NCBI RefSeq assembly: GCF_017982655.1
Contig: NZ_JABXYX010000031.1
Location: 1 to 64,000 of the forward strand
Reading direction: 5' to 3'
Source: Brasilonema sp. CT11
GTDB lineage: Bacteria; Cyanobacteriota; Cyanobacteriia; Cyanobacteriales; Nostocaceae
DNA: 64,000 nt
Both the position numbers and the translations under genes were made by a program. A model generated the notes under the pieces. It saw nothing but the letters and a program-made list of their open reading frames with translations. It was not told where the DNA came from and searched no databases. This document shows positions 1 through 7,561 of this stretch, in pieces (position 1 is the first letter of the stretch; each line of letters opens with the position of its first letter).

Positions 1-543
1 CTCGACCTAAGGAGTAATCAACTGAGTGCTCTGCCCAAAGAAATTATCCAACTCACCAACCTGCAATCGCTCAACCTCTGGAGAAACCAACTGAGTGCTC
101 TGCCCCCCGAAATTGTCCAACTCACCAACCTGCAATCGCTCTATCTCAACGAGAATCAACTGAGTGTTCTGCCCGCCGAAATTGTCCAACTCACCAACCT
201 GCAATCGCTCGACCTCAGCAGTAATCAACTGAGTGCTCTGCCCGCCGAAATTGGACAACTCACCAACCTGCAATCGCTCGACCTCAGGAGTAATCAACTG
301 AGTGCTCTGCCCAACGAAATTATCCAACTCACCAACCTGCAATCGCTCAACCTCTGGAGAAACCAACTGAGTGCTCTGCCCCCCGAAATTGTCCAACTCA
401 CCAACCTGCAATCGCTCGACCTCAGGAGTAATCAACTGAGTGCTCTGCCCAAAGAAATAGGACAACTCACCAAGCTGCAATCGCTCTACCTCTACAGAAA
501 TCAACTGAGTGCTCTGCCCAAAGAAATAGGACAACTCACCAAC
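1..543 (+). repeat. Tandem 69-bp LRR-coding repeats
   Basis: About 7.9 in-frame units of 69 bp that are nearly identical except for the codons after each CTC leucine. The variable tetrapeptides read in order DLRS, NLWR, YLNE, DLSS, DLRS, NLWR, DLRS, YLYR, so a few cassettes recur. This suggests unequal crossing-over or gene conversion. The array probably continues upstream of the window. Confidence 0.9.
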
Positions 544-2640
544 TTGAAAAAGCTGGATCTACGTGGAAACCCAGTTCCTATTCCACCTGAGATTTTAGGA
601 CCAAAGCAATTGGGGCAAGATCCAGGTGATGTAAATGAAATTCTCGATTTCTATTTCCGGGTGCAAGATCCAACCGAAACTGAACCACTTTATGAAGCAA
701 AATTATTAATTGTTGGCGAAGGGGGAGCTGGTAAAACCTCCTTAGCCAATAAAATTAAAAACGAAAACTACGAACTCCAAATAGATGAGAAATCAACTGA
801 AGGTATTGACGTGATTCAGTGGCAATTCAAACTGCCCAATGGAAAAGACTTTCGCGTTAATATTTGGGATTTTGGCGGTCAAGAAATCTACCACCAAACC
901 CACCAGTTTTTCCTCACCGAACGTTCCCTGTATGCCTTAGTTGCCGACACTCGCAAAGAAAACACTGACTTTTATTGGTGGCTTAAAGTTGTCGGACTCT
1001 TGAGCGACAATAGCCCTGTTGTGATCATCAAAAACGAAAAACAAGACCGTCAGTGCGAAGTAAATGAACGGCAGTTGCGAGGAGAATTCATTAATTTAAA
1101 AGAAGTTTTAGCAACTAACTTAGCAACTAATCAGGGTTTACCAGAAGTAAAAAACGCTATTGAGAAATACATCGGCGGGCTTTCCCACGTTGGTACACCT
1201 CTGCCGAAACTTTGGGTGAGAGTCAAGTCTGCCCTAGAAAACTATTCTCGCAACTACATTAGTCTTGAAGAATACTGCCAACTTTGCAAACTCAATAATT
1301 TAACTGACCGTAAAGATATGTTGCGGCTCAGTCGCTATCTGCACGACCTCGGCGTTTGCCTGCACTTTCAAGACGATTCTACACTAAAACACTATGTCAT
1401 CCTCAAACCAGAATGGGGTACAACTGCTGTTTACAAAGTGTTGGACAATGATACTGTCAAGAAAAATCTGGGATGTTTTACCCAGGACGAGCTTGAAGAT
1501 ATCTGGAGCGATGCTCAATATGCTGAGATGCAAGATGAACTCCTGCAACTGATGATGCGCTTCAAGCTTTGCTACCCAATTCCTAATCGTCCCAGCAACT
1601 ATATTGCACCGCAATTACTTAATACCAACCAAGTTGACTATAATTGGGACGAGAGTAATAACTTGATTTTACGCTATAAATACGAGTTCATGCCCAAGGG
1701 AATTCTCACCCGCTTCATTGTTGAGACACACCCTTGGATTGAAGAACAAAAGCTGGTTTGGAGAAGCGGGGTTGTTCTCAATAAAGACCAAAGCCGTGCC
1801 GAAGTCATTGAACATTACAATCAAAGAGAAATTAAAATCCGTGTAGCCGGAAACCGCAAGAAAGAATTACTAGCAGTCGTTACTCACGAACTCGAAAAAA
1901 TTCATCAGTCTTTTGAACGTTTGCAGTATCAAACTCTTGTTCCTTGCAACTGCAGAGAATGTGAAGGAAGTCAATCTCCTTATACTTATCCTGTAGACAA
2001 ATTGTATAAGCGCTTAAAAGCTGGTCAGTATCAAATTCAGTGCGAAAACAGTTATCAATTCGTAGATGTCCGTAGGCTGATTGACGACGTTAATTTGCCA
2101 CCCATTGAAGCAAATCGGGAACTTAATCCTCAGACTGCACCGTTGCAACGGGAACTAGAGCAGGAGAGAAAAGCATCATTAACGCCAGAATCGATAACCA
2201 GGAACTCGGTTTTCATCAGCTATAGTCATAAGGATGAAAAGTGGTTTGAGAACCTCAAAACTCATCTAAAGCCATTAATTAGAGAACAAAATTTGCAAGT
2301 TTGGGACGATACTCAAATCAAGCCTGGTGATATTTGGCGAAATGAAATTGCAGCAGCTCTTGCATCTGCAAAAGTTGCCTTGTTGCTAGTTAGTCCCGAC
2401 TTTCTAGCTTCAGATTTTATCAATAAAAATGAGTTACCACCTCTGTTAGAAGCGGCGAAAGCAGGTGGAGTTAGAATTCTTTGGGTACCGTTGCGTTCTA
2501 GTAGCTACAAGGTAACAGCTATTGAAGAATATCAGGCAGCACACTCTCCTGAGCGTCCATTGAACAAGATGACTGAAGGAGAACAAGATGATACTTGGGT
2601 AGAAATCTGCGAAAAAATCAAAGAAGCAGCAAACCTTTAG
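1..2640 (+). CDS. LRR-Roc-COR-TIR protein, 5'-truncated by window edge
   Basis: The frame is open from base 1 and joins a leucine-rich repeat (LRR) array of about eight 23-residue units (consensus LxxLxLxxNxLxxLPxEIxQLTN) to a Ras-of-complex (Roc) GTPase. A leucine codon at 544 is a possible start but lies inside the last LRR, so the true start is upstream of the window. Counting from 544, the P-loop GEGGAGKTS is at residues 58-66 and the G3 motif DFGGQE at 109-114. The guanine-specificity motif is degenerate (KNEKQD near 163 instead of NKxD). A COR-like segment follows, then a TIR domain from about 554 (FISYSHKDE). The Glu of the NEL segment near 630 sits where TIR NADases have their catalytic Glu. 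The architecture resembles NLR or ROCO proteins: LRR sensing, GTPase switch, TIR effector. Function in cell death or defence is inferred from domains only. Confidence 0.9.
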   Translation, partial: LDLRSNQLSALPKEIIQLTNLQSLNLWRNQLSALPPEIVQLTNLQSLYLNENQLSVLPAEIVQLTNLQSLDLSSNQLSALPAEIGQLTNLQSLDLRSNQLSALPNEIIQLTNLQSLNLWRNQLSALPPEIVQLTNLQSLDLRSNQLSALPKEIGQLTKLQSLYLYRNQLSALPKEIGQLTNLKKLDLRGNPVPIPPEILGPKQLGQDPGDVNEILDFYFRVQDPTETEPLYEAKLLIVGEGGAGKTSLANKIKNENYELQIDEKSTEGIDVIQWQFKLPNGKDFRVNIWDFGGQEIYHQTHQFFLTERSLYALVADTRKENTDFYWWLKVVGLLSDNSPVVIIKNEKQDRQCEVNERQLRGEFINLKEVLATNLATNQGLPEVKNAIEKYIGGLSHVGTPLPKLWVRVKSALENYSRNYISLEEYCQLCKLNNLTDRKDMLRLSRYLHDLGVCLHFQDDSTLKHYVILKPEWGTTAVYKVLDNDTVKKNLGCFTQDELEDIWSDAQYAEMQDELLQLMMRFKLCYPIPNRPSNYIAPQLLNTNQVDYNWDESNNLILRYKYEFMPKGILTRFIVETHPWIEEQKLVWRSGVVLNKDQSRAEVIEHYNQREIKIRVAGNRKKELLAVVTHELEKIHQSFERLQYQTLVPCNCRECEGSQSPYTYPVDKLYKRLKAGQYQIQCENSYQFVDVRRLIDDVNLPPIEANRELNPQTAPLQRELEQERKASLTPESITRNSVFISYSHKDEKWFENLKTHLKPLIREQNLQVWDDTQIKPGDIWRNEIAAALASAKVALLLVSPDFLASDFINKNELPPLLEAAKAGGVRILWVPLRSSSYKVTAIEEYQAAHSPERPLNKMTEGEQDDTWVEICEKIKEAANL

Positions 2641-2690
2641 TTAGTGCGATCGCGTGTAAGTAAGAGCGTTCCCTAAAAATTTATAGTGTG

Positions 2691-2805
2691 ATACCAGTTC
2701 TCTGTAAACTTGCACTAAATACTTACCTCTTCCACTCTTGGCGTTCTTGGCGTCTTGGCGGTTCGTTTAATAAATATTAAGTGCATTTTCATAGAGAATT
2801 GGTAT
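2691..2805. repeat. Inverted-repeat-bounded dispersed element with CGCCAAGA core
   Basis: The ends form an imperfect inverted repeat (ataccagttctctgt at the left, atagagaattggtat at the right). The inside carries the direct repeat ttggcg-ttcttggcg-tcttggcgg, followed by aacgaacc in reverse sense. A relative lies in opposite orientation at 5232-5460. It fills the spacer between two convergent genes and encodes nothing recognisable. The structure resembles a MITE, but no parent element is visible. Confidence 0.65.
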
Positions 2806-2830
2806 GACAAGAAAGTGCGGAAAGTGAGAT

Positions 2831-4300
2831 TTAACAATTTTGCAGTTGAGCTAACAATACTACAATTTCATCAATAGCTTGCCGCACAACTTTTACAGGC
2901 TGTTCGCTTTGATTTACCATAATACTGAAAACGATTGGACTGTATTTGGGCGTATTGATATATCCTGCTATGGAAACAACACCGCCCATCGTGCCAGTTT
3001 TCGCTTGAACAATACCTTCAGCAGGTGTGTTTTGAAAGCGACTTTTTAAAGTCCCGCTTCTACCTGCAACAGGTAAAGATGCTCGATATACCAAAGCTGC
3101 TGGTGATTTTGCCATCGCCTGCAAAGTTTGTACCAAAGCTTCTGGACTCACTAAGTCTTTACGAGATAACCCCGAACCATCTACCAAAGAGTAACCTGTT
3201 GAATCAACTCCCATTTGGGTAAGCGTTGCTTTCATGACTTCCAAACCAGCATCAGCAGAAGTTTGATTCTCTGTCGGTGGTTTCTTAATAGCTAATGCCC
3301 TCAACAACGACTCGGCAAAAAGATTATTACTATTAATATTTGTTTGAGCGACAAGTTCAGAAAGCGCAGGAGATTCTACATTAGCTAATTCCTCTAGATT
3401 CTTGCCATTACTTGATGATACGAAAGTCTGCACAACAGGAATTTTCTCTGCTATCAAAGTACTACGAAAACGACGAGAGAAATATTCTGCCGGAGAAAGA
3501 ACAGGTAAACTGACTAATCCAGGTTGAGAATTAAGCGCCAACTGTCCTTTAATTTGCAAAATTTTTCCTTTCAAGTCGCGGGTAACATTGATATAACTTG
3601 GTTGGTTTTCTGCAGTTGTTACCGACTGATTAATAACTTGCCATTGTGCAGCTTCACTAATATCATTCCAGATAACTTTGAGAGGTTGTCCCACACTTTG
3701 CGGCAAAAGTCTGATATTAAAAACATTTTGATTTAAAATTAAGCTGTTAATAGGTGCGCCGTAGTTTGACTGTATATCTTCCCATTGCCAAGAGGGGTGA
3801 ACAATATCTCCTCGAATATAAGTATCATCAGCAATCAACTGATTGACTCTCTCAATACCCTTCTGTTTCAACTGCTTTGCCAAAACTGTTAATTGTGCAT
3901 CACCTAAACTGGGATCTCCTCTACCCACAACATATAAAACCCCGTTACCACCACCATACACAGAAGTGCGAATACGAAAATTTGTCCCTAATTGCTGTAG
4001 TGCAGCAGCAGTTGTCAGGAGTTTCGTCGTGGAAGCTGGGGTAAAGTATTTTTGGGCATCCCGACTGTAAAGAGTTTGAGTAGAAGACAAGGGTTGTACT
4101 AATATACCCCAACGCGATCGACTGAATACAGGACGATTGATCACAGCATCTATCGATGCTCCCAGTTGGGCAGGACAAATTGATTTTGTGGTAGTTTGTG
4201 TTGGTACAACTTGTGTTTGTGCTTGAACTGCTTTAGTGGTGATACCTACTTGGGTTCCCAAGAATAGCAGCAGGAACCCAAGAGAGATTCTTTTTGGCAT
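2831..4300 (-). CDS. dacB: D-alanyl-D-alanine carboxypeptidase/endopeptidase (PBP4 type, S13 family)
   Basis: Class C penicillin-binding protein that trims or cleaves D-Ala-containing peptide cross-links of peptidoglycan in the periplasm. The 489 residues begin with a signal peptide (hydrophobic stretch at about 7-27 ending AVQAQ). The three active-site motifs are in order: SxxK (STTK, about residue 89), SxN (SNN, about 327) and KTG (KTGT, about 436). Length and motif spacing fit DacB proteins. It is convergent with the LRR-TIR gene and stands alone. Start ATG at 4300. The assignment to S13 rather than S11 rests on the large insert between SxxK and SxN. Confidence 0.92.
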   Translation of the reverse strand: MPKRISLGFLLLFLGTQVGITTKAVQAQTQVVPTQTTTKSICPAQLGASIDAVINRPVFSRSRWGILVQPLSSTQTLYSRDAQKYFTPASTTKLLTTAAALQQLGTNFRIRTSVYGGGNGVLYVVGRGDPSLGDAQLTVLAKQLKQKGIERVNQLIADDTYIRGDIVHPSWQWEDIQSNYGAPINSLILNQNVFNIRLLPQSVGQPLKVIWNDISEAAQWQVINQSVTTAENQPSYINVTRDLKGKILQIKGQLALNSQPGLVSLPVLSPAEYFSRRFRSTLIAEKIPVVQTFVSSSNGKNLEELANVESPALSELVAQTNINSNNLFAESLLRALAIKKPPTENQTSADAGLEVMKATLTQMGVDSTGYSLVDGSGLSRKDLVSPEALVQTLQAMAKSPAALVYRASLPVAGRSGTLKSRFQNTPAEGIVQAKTGTMGGVVSIAGYINTPKYSPIVFSIMVNQSEQPVKVVRQAIDEIVVLLAQLQNC

Positions 4301-4346
4301 TATGTGAATAAATATTAAGTAATTGTTTTTGCTTTATGAATATTTT

Positions 4347-4571
4347 TAGAACTTACGCATTGACGAAAGTCTGATTATGTGCTTTAAGTTATATCTGTTT
4401 ACTGAACGGAAGTTTGCGATTAAGAGCTAACCTTCGTATCTTCTTTTTTATAGATGTCAGACTCATCAAGTTATGCACTTAGGGGATTATATGGGAAAAA
4501 ATGGCACCAGATAGATAAAAAATTGGGGCTTTTGCACACAAAGCGCCTATTTGTAAAGTGCGTAAGTCCTA
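4347..4571. repeat. MITE-like element with ACTTACGCA terminal inverted repeats
   Basis: The left end tagaacttacgca (4347-4359) and the right end tgcgtaagtccta (4559-4571) are inverted copies with one mismatch over 13 bases. The 225-bp length, absence of a credible ORF and intergenic location are typical of non-autonomous elements. The end sequence taggacttacgca is one I recall as recurrent in cyanobacterial spacers. No target duplication was identified. Confidence 0.5.
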
Positions 4572-4779
4572 GTTTTATAAGGACGCTAGCCCGAAAACCC
4601 TGTTCCTTTAGAGCAGACATTCAGGGCAGCTTGACAGGCTTTAGCCTGAAGTGGTATCCTGCCTAACGATAAGTAGGTAACGTAAAAACCATCTCTAAAT
4701 AGAAATGCTGCGTAAACCAATCTAACGATTGAGTAACCTGCGAAAACCAAAAAAACGTCAAAAATTGATCGTTATCAAA

Positions 4780-4915
4780 CAAAATACGGTAGAGCATACC
4801 GGAATTTACGCTTGGCGACATGAATCCTCTAAGCGCTGGATACGTCCTGTTGGGGCAAGATTTGTGGAAGAACCAAGAATCCCCTGACTTCTAGTCAGCA
4901 GAGTGCCAATATATA
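4780..4915 (+). mobile_element. Possible decayed 3' end of an IS200/IS605-type tnpB element
   Basis: One frame reads EHTGIYAWRHESSKRWIRP...RFVEEPRIP and stops at a short hairpin (ctgac-ttcta-gtcag). This resembles, from memory, the tail and right-end hairpin of cyanobacterial TnpB elements. No upstream tnpB body survives, and the flanks 4572-4780 hold no convincing ORF. This is a weak call based on resemblance only. Confidence 0.3.
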
Positions 4916-4931
4916 GACTGTTCCAAAAAAA

Positions 4932-5004
4932 AATCCTCTAGTCTATCACCCAGAGGATACGAAAACCACGACACAATATGACTACTCATCATATTGTGTC
5001 GTGG
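4932..5004. other. Two adjacent hairpins, the second with a perfect 16-bp stem
   Basis: 4966-4981 (ccacgacacaatatga) is the exact reverse complement of 4989-5004, with a 7-nt loop. Just upstream, atcctct/agaggat forms a 7-bp hairpin at about 4933-4957. No T-tract follows either stem, so neither looks like an intrinsic terminator. They may be transposon-end or RNA structures. The rest of the spacer up to 5231 holds short direct repeats (gaagtcaggagtca at about 5130-5220) and no convincing gene. Confidence 0.6.
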
Positions 5005-5231
5005 AGTACAAGACCCAGTAGCTAATCGGTAAGAGGAGGGATTGAGCCTCGTACTGTGTTATATTTTGTGCAAGAACGTATTAACACCTACGATACTCCT
5101 GACAAAATCGGCAAAGTTGCCAAAATGCCAACTGAAAGCAGAAGTCAGGAGTCAGGAGGAGGCAGCGCGTTGGACGGGTTTCCCGGCTTGAAGCGCCTGC
5201 CGTTCAGAAGTCAGGAGTCAAGAGTCAAAAC

Positions 5232-5460
5232 CGTTTAATATTTATTAAACGAACCGCCAAGACGAGCCAGCGCTGCCAAGAGTTGTGCCTTGCGCGGGTT
5301 CCCCGCGTTGTGGCAACTAGCCCCGATAGGCGTAGCCGTGCCGCAGGCATAGGGGGCGCTACGCAAACGGAGAGGGTTTCCCGACCTAGGCGACTGGCGT
5401 CGCCAAGAACTCCAAGAATGAAAGGTAAGTATTAAGTGCAAGTTTACAGAGAACTGGTAT
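5232..5460. repeat. Dispersed element related to 2691-2805, interrupted by a second repeat
   Basis: The flanks match the 2691-2805 element in inverse orientation: the left part tttattaaacgaaccgccaag and the right part aagtgcaagtttacagagaac. Between about 5265 and 5402 the CGCCAAGA core is split by a different GC-rich repeat containing gtagccgtgccgcaggcat and ggcgctacgcaaacgg. The right end runs into the histidine-kinase gene and supplies its stop codon. Confidence 0.6.
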
Positions 5461-7468
5461 CATTACTGCAAGCTTGTGCTGGTATCCAGACGGTAAAAAT
5501 TGAGCCAACACCAACGGTAGATTCCACTTCAATTCGCCCGCGATGAAGTTCTATAAGTTGTTTAGTTAAAGCCAAACCTAATCCAGTCCCTTCATAACGA
5601 CGATGGTAAGGTGTATCAAGTTGATGAAATTTTTCAAACAGCTGTGATACCTGTTCTTCTGGAATTCCTATCCCGGTATCTTCTACCTGAAATACAGCAG
5701 TGTTGTCTTCTACCCAAAGACGTAAAATGACTTCGCCATCCTCTGGAGTAAATTTTATCCCATTAGTTAACAGATTCCACAAAATTTGTTGCACTCTCCT
5801 GATGTCAGCACTGAACTTGTCGCGCTGCGCGTTGAGTTGCAGATCAAGTTTGAGATTGACTCGCTGAGTATTTGCTTTTTCTTGGAGCGCGTTAAGTGCA
5901 GATTCTGCTATAGTTATTAATGAAAATTCTGTGATATCTAAAACTGCCTTGCCTGCCTCAATTTGAGAAAGATCAAGAATATCATTAATCATTTCTAATA
6001 AATGTTCTCCACTATCGTGTATAGTTTGCAGGTAATCTCTTTGGCGTTGAGTCAACTCGCCAAAAGACCAACGTAATAAAGTGGAAGACATGCCGATAAC
6101 ATAAGTTAAAGGTGTAAGCAGTTCATGGCTAACTGTAGCAAGAAATTCACTTTTTAGGCGGTTGGCGGCTTCAGCAGCAACAAGCGCGTCGTGCAACGCC
6201 ATTGTGCGCTCAACAACGCGTTGTTCTAGGGTTTGTTTTTCTTGAGTGAGCGATCGCATTAACTCTGTTTGGTTAATGGCGATCGCAAGTTGTTCGGCTA
6301 CAGAACTGAGCAAATTTTTCTCACTTTCAGTCCACTGGCGTGGCGCGTTACACTGATGAGCAATCAACAGTCCCCAAAGTTTTTCCTCATACATAATTGG
6401 AGAAGCCAACTTTGCGCGAACTCTAGCTTCTCTAAAAAAATTCAACAAATACTCTTGCAGAACATAAGTTTTCTCAACATCATCCACTGCTAAGGTTAAG
6501 CCTTTGCTGAATTTTTCCCAATATAGGGTTGTTCGCGCTTCTTTATTATTGAGAATTGACGGAATTTCATCATTAGCACAGACTTCATATATAATACTAC
6601 CTGCCTGATTAAGTAAGTCTTGCTGGGAGGCTTTGGATGATGAAAGGCCTTGAGTTCCCTTATTTGGGTATACCTGCGGTGTATTTGGCGCAAAGCCTGT
6701 CCAATGAACATAGTCAGGCTGAGGGGGAACAGAGAAGTGCGCAGATGAAATAGATGAGAGGTTTATTATCTCTTTACTATTGACTCTTGATGCCTCAAAT
6801 TTGTAAACTACAAGCCTGTCTAATTCTAAAAACTCTCGAACTTGTGCAACTGCCGTTGCTATAATGACATGCAAATCCAAAGTTTTACGGATTTTCGTTG
6901 TCACTTGATTCAACAGTCGCTCCTGAGCAATCTGTTTTTTCAGGGCTTGTTCGACTGGTTGACAAACAGAAACATGAGGATAAATTTGAGGTGATAATTC
7001 TGTCACCTCAGGTTTGGATTGTGGTAAAAAATACTTTAATAACAACAATGAGAATTGACTTTGAAGCTGGGCATCATTAGCAGTAGGAATTTGACGATAT
7101 TGTTCAAGCTTTTGATAGATATGGGAATCTCGTTCAAACAAATCTCTTAAGTTCAAAACAAACGAGGCGATCGCTTCTGAGTCCAAAGTCAACCTGACAT
7201 TCAGTGCGGAGTCACAACTGTGCCCCCTTTGCTCACCCATGTCTTGTGGAAAACCAATAAGCAGAGCACTAAACTGTTCAGAAACGACTACGATAAAGCG
7301 TTGTGTCTGCCATTCTTGAGGTATGTCAATTGGAATCAACACAGCTTCTGTGAGTACTAAAGCCCCCTTTCCTACTGCTTGAGCCATTTGCTGCAAAATT
7401 GCTCCAAGCTGATCAAACACATTACTAGGCAAGGTTCGAGAGAAACTCAAATCGGCAGAACTAGACAT
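5444..7468 (-). CDS. GAF-domain sensor histidine kinase
   Basis: Probably a soluble two-component kinase with no transmembrane segment. From the ATG at 7468 (MSSSADL) it has 674 residues: an N-terminal domain I cannot name (1-120), a GAF domain (about 190-410), a short coiled coil, HisKA with the phospho-accepting His in SHELLTPL (about 448), and HATPase_c with N-box NLLTNGIKF, G1 DTGIGIP and G2 GTGLGLAL. A longer TTG start at 7510 is possible but has no ribosome site. No response regulator is adjacent. It is divergent from cobN. The last residues (NDTSSL) and the stop are encoded by the dispersed repeat at 5232-5460, so the original C-terminus has probably been replaced. Confidence 0.88.
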   Translation of the reverse strand: MSSSADLSFSRTLPSNVFDQLGAILQQMAQAVGKGALVLTEAVLIPIDIPQEWQTQRFIVVVSEQFSALLIGFPQDMGEQRGHSCDSALNVRLTLDSEAIASFVLNLRDLFERDSHIYQKLEQYRQIPTANDAQLQSQFSLLLLKYFLPQSKPEVTELSPQIYPHVSVCQPVEQALKKQIAQERLLNQVTTKIRKTLDLHVIIATAVAQVREFLELDRLVVYKFEASRVNSKEIINLSSISSAHFSVPPQPDYVHWTGFAPNTPQVYPNKGTQGLSSSKASQQDLLNQAGSIIYEVCANDEIPSILNNKEARTTLYWEKFSKGLTLAVDDVEKTYVLQEYLLNFFREARVRAKLASPIMYEEKLWGLLIAHQCNAPRQWTESEKNLLSSVAEQLAIAINQTELMRSLTQEKQTLEQRVVERTMALHDALVAAEAANRLKSEFLATVSHELLTPLTYVIGMSSTLLRWSFGELTQRQRDYLQTIHDSGEHLLEMINDILDLSQIEAGKAVLDITEFSLITIAESALNALQEKANTQRVNLKLDLQLNAQRDKFSADIRRVQQILWNLLTNGIKFTPEDGEVILRLWVEDNTAVFQVEDTGIGIPEEQVSQLFEKFHQLDTPYHRRYEGTGLGLALTKQLIELHRGRIEVESTVGVGSIFTVWIPAQACSNDTSSL

Positions 7469-7561
7469 TGTTACAAACAGGAGTAAGAGGGGCTTTTTGC
7501 TATTGTTCAAAAAATTTTGTATTGTGTCCTAACCAACAGTTTAAGACGTTAAGACAAAATT

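Noticed and set aside
7-534. Long minus-strand ORF of repeated FGGQSTQL units
   Set aside because: Exact antisense shadow of the plus-strand LRR array, which joins in frame to the GTPase-TIR gene.
4454-4666. Small ORF across the MITE-like element
   Set aside because: Starts inside the element and runs over its end; composition not protein-like.
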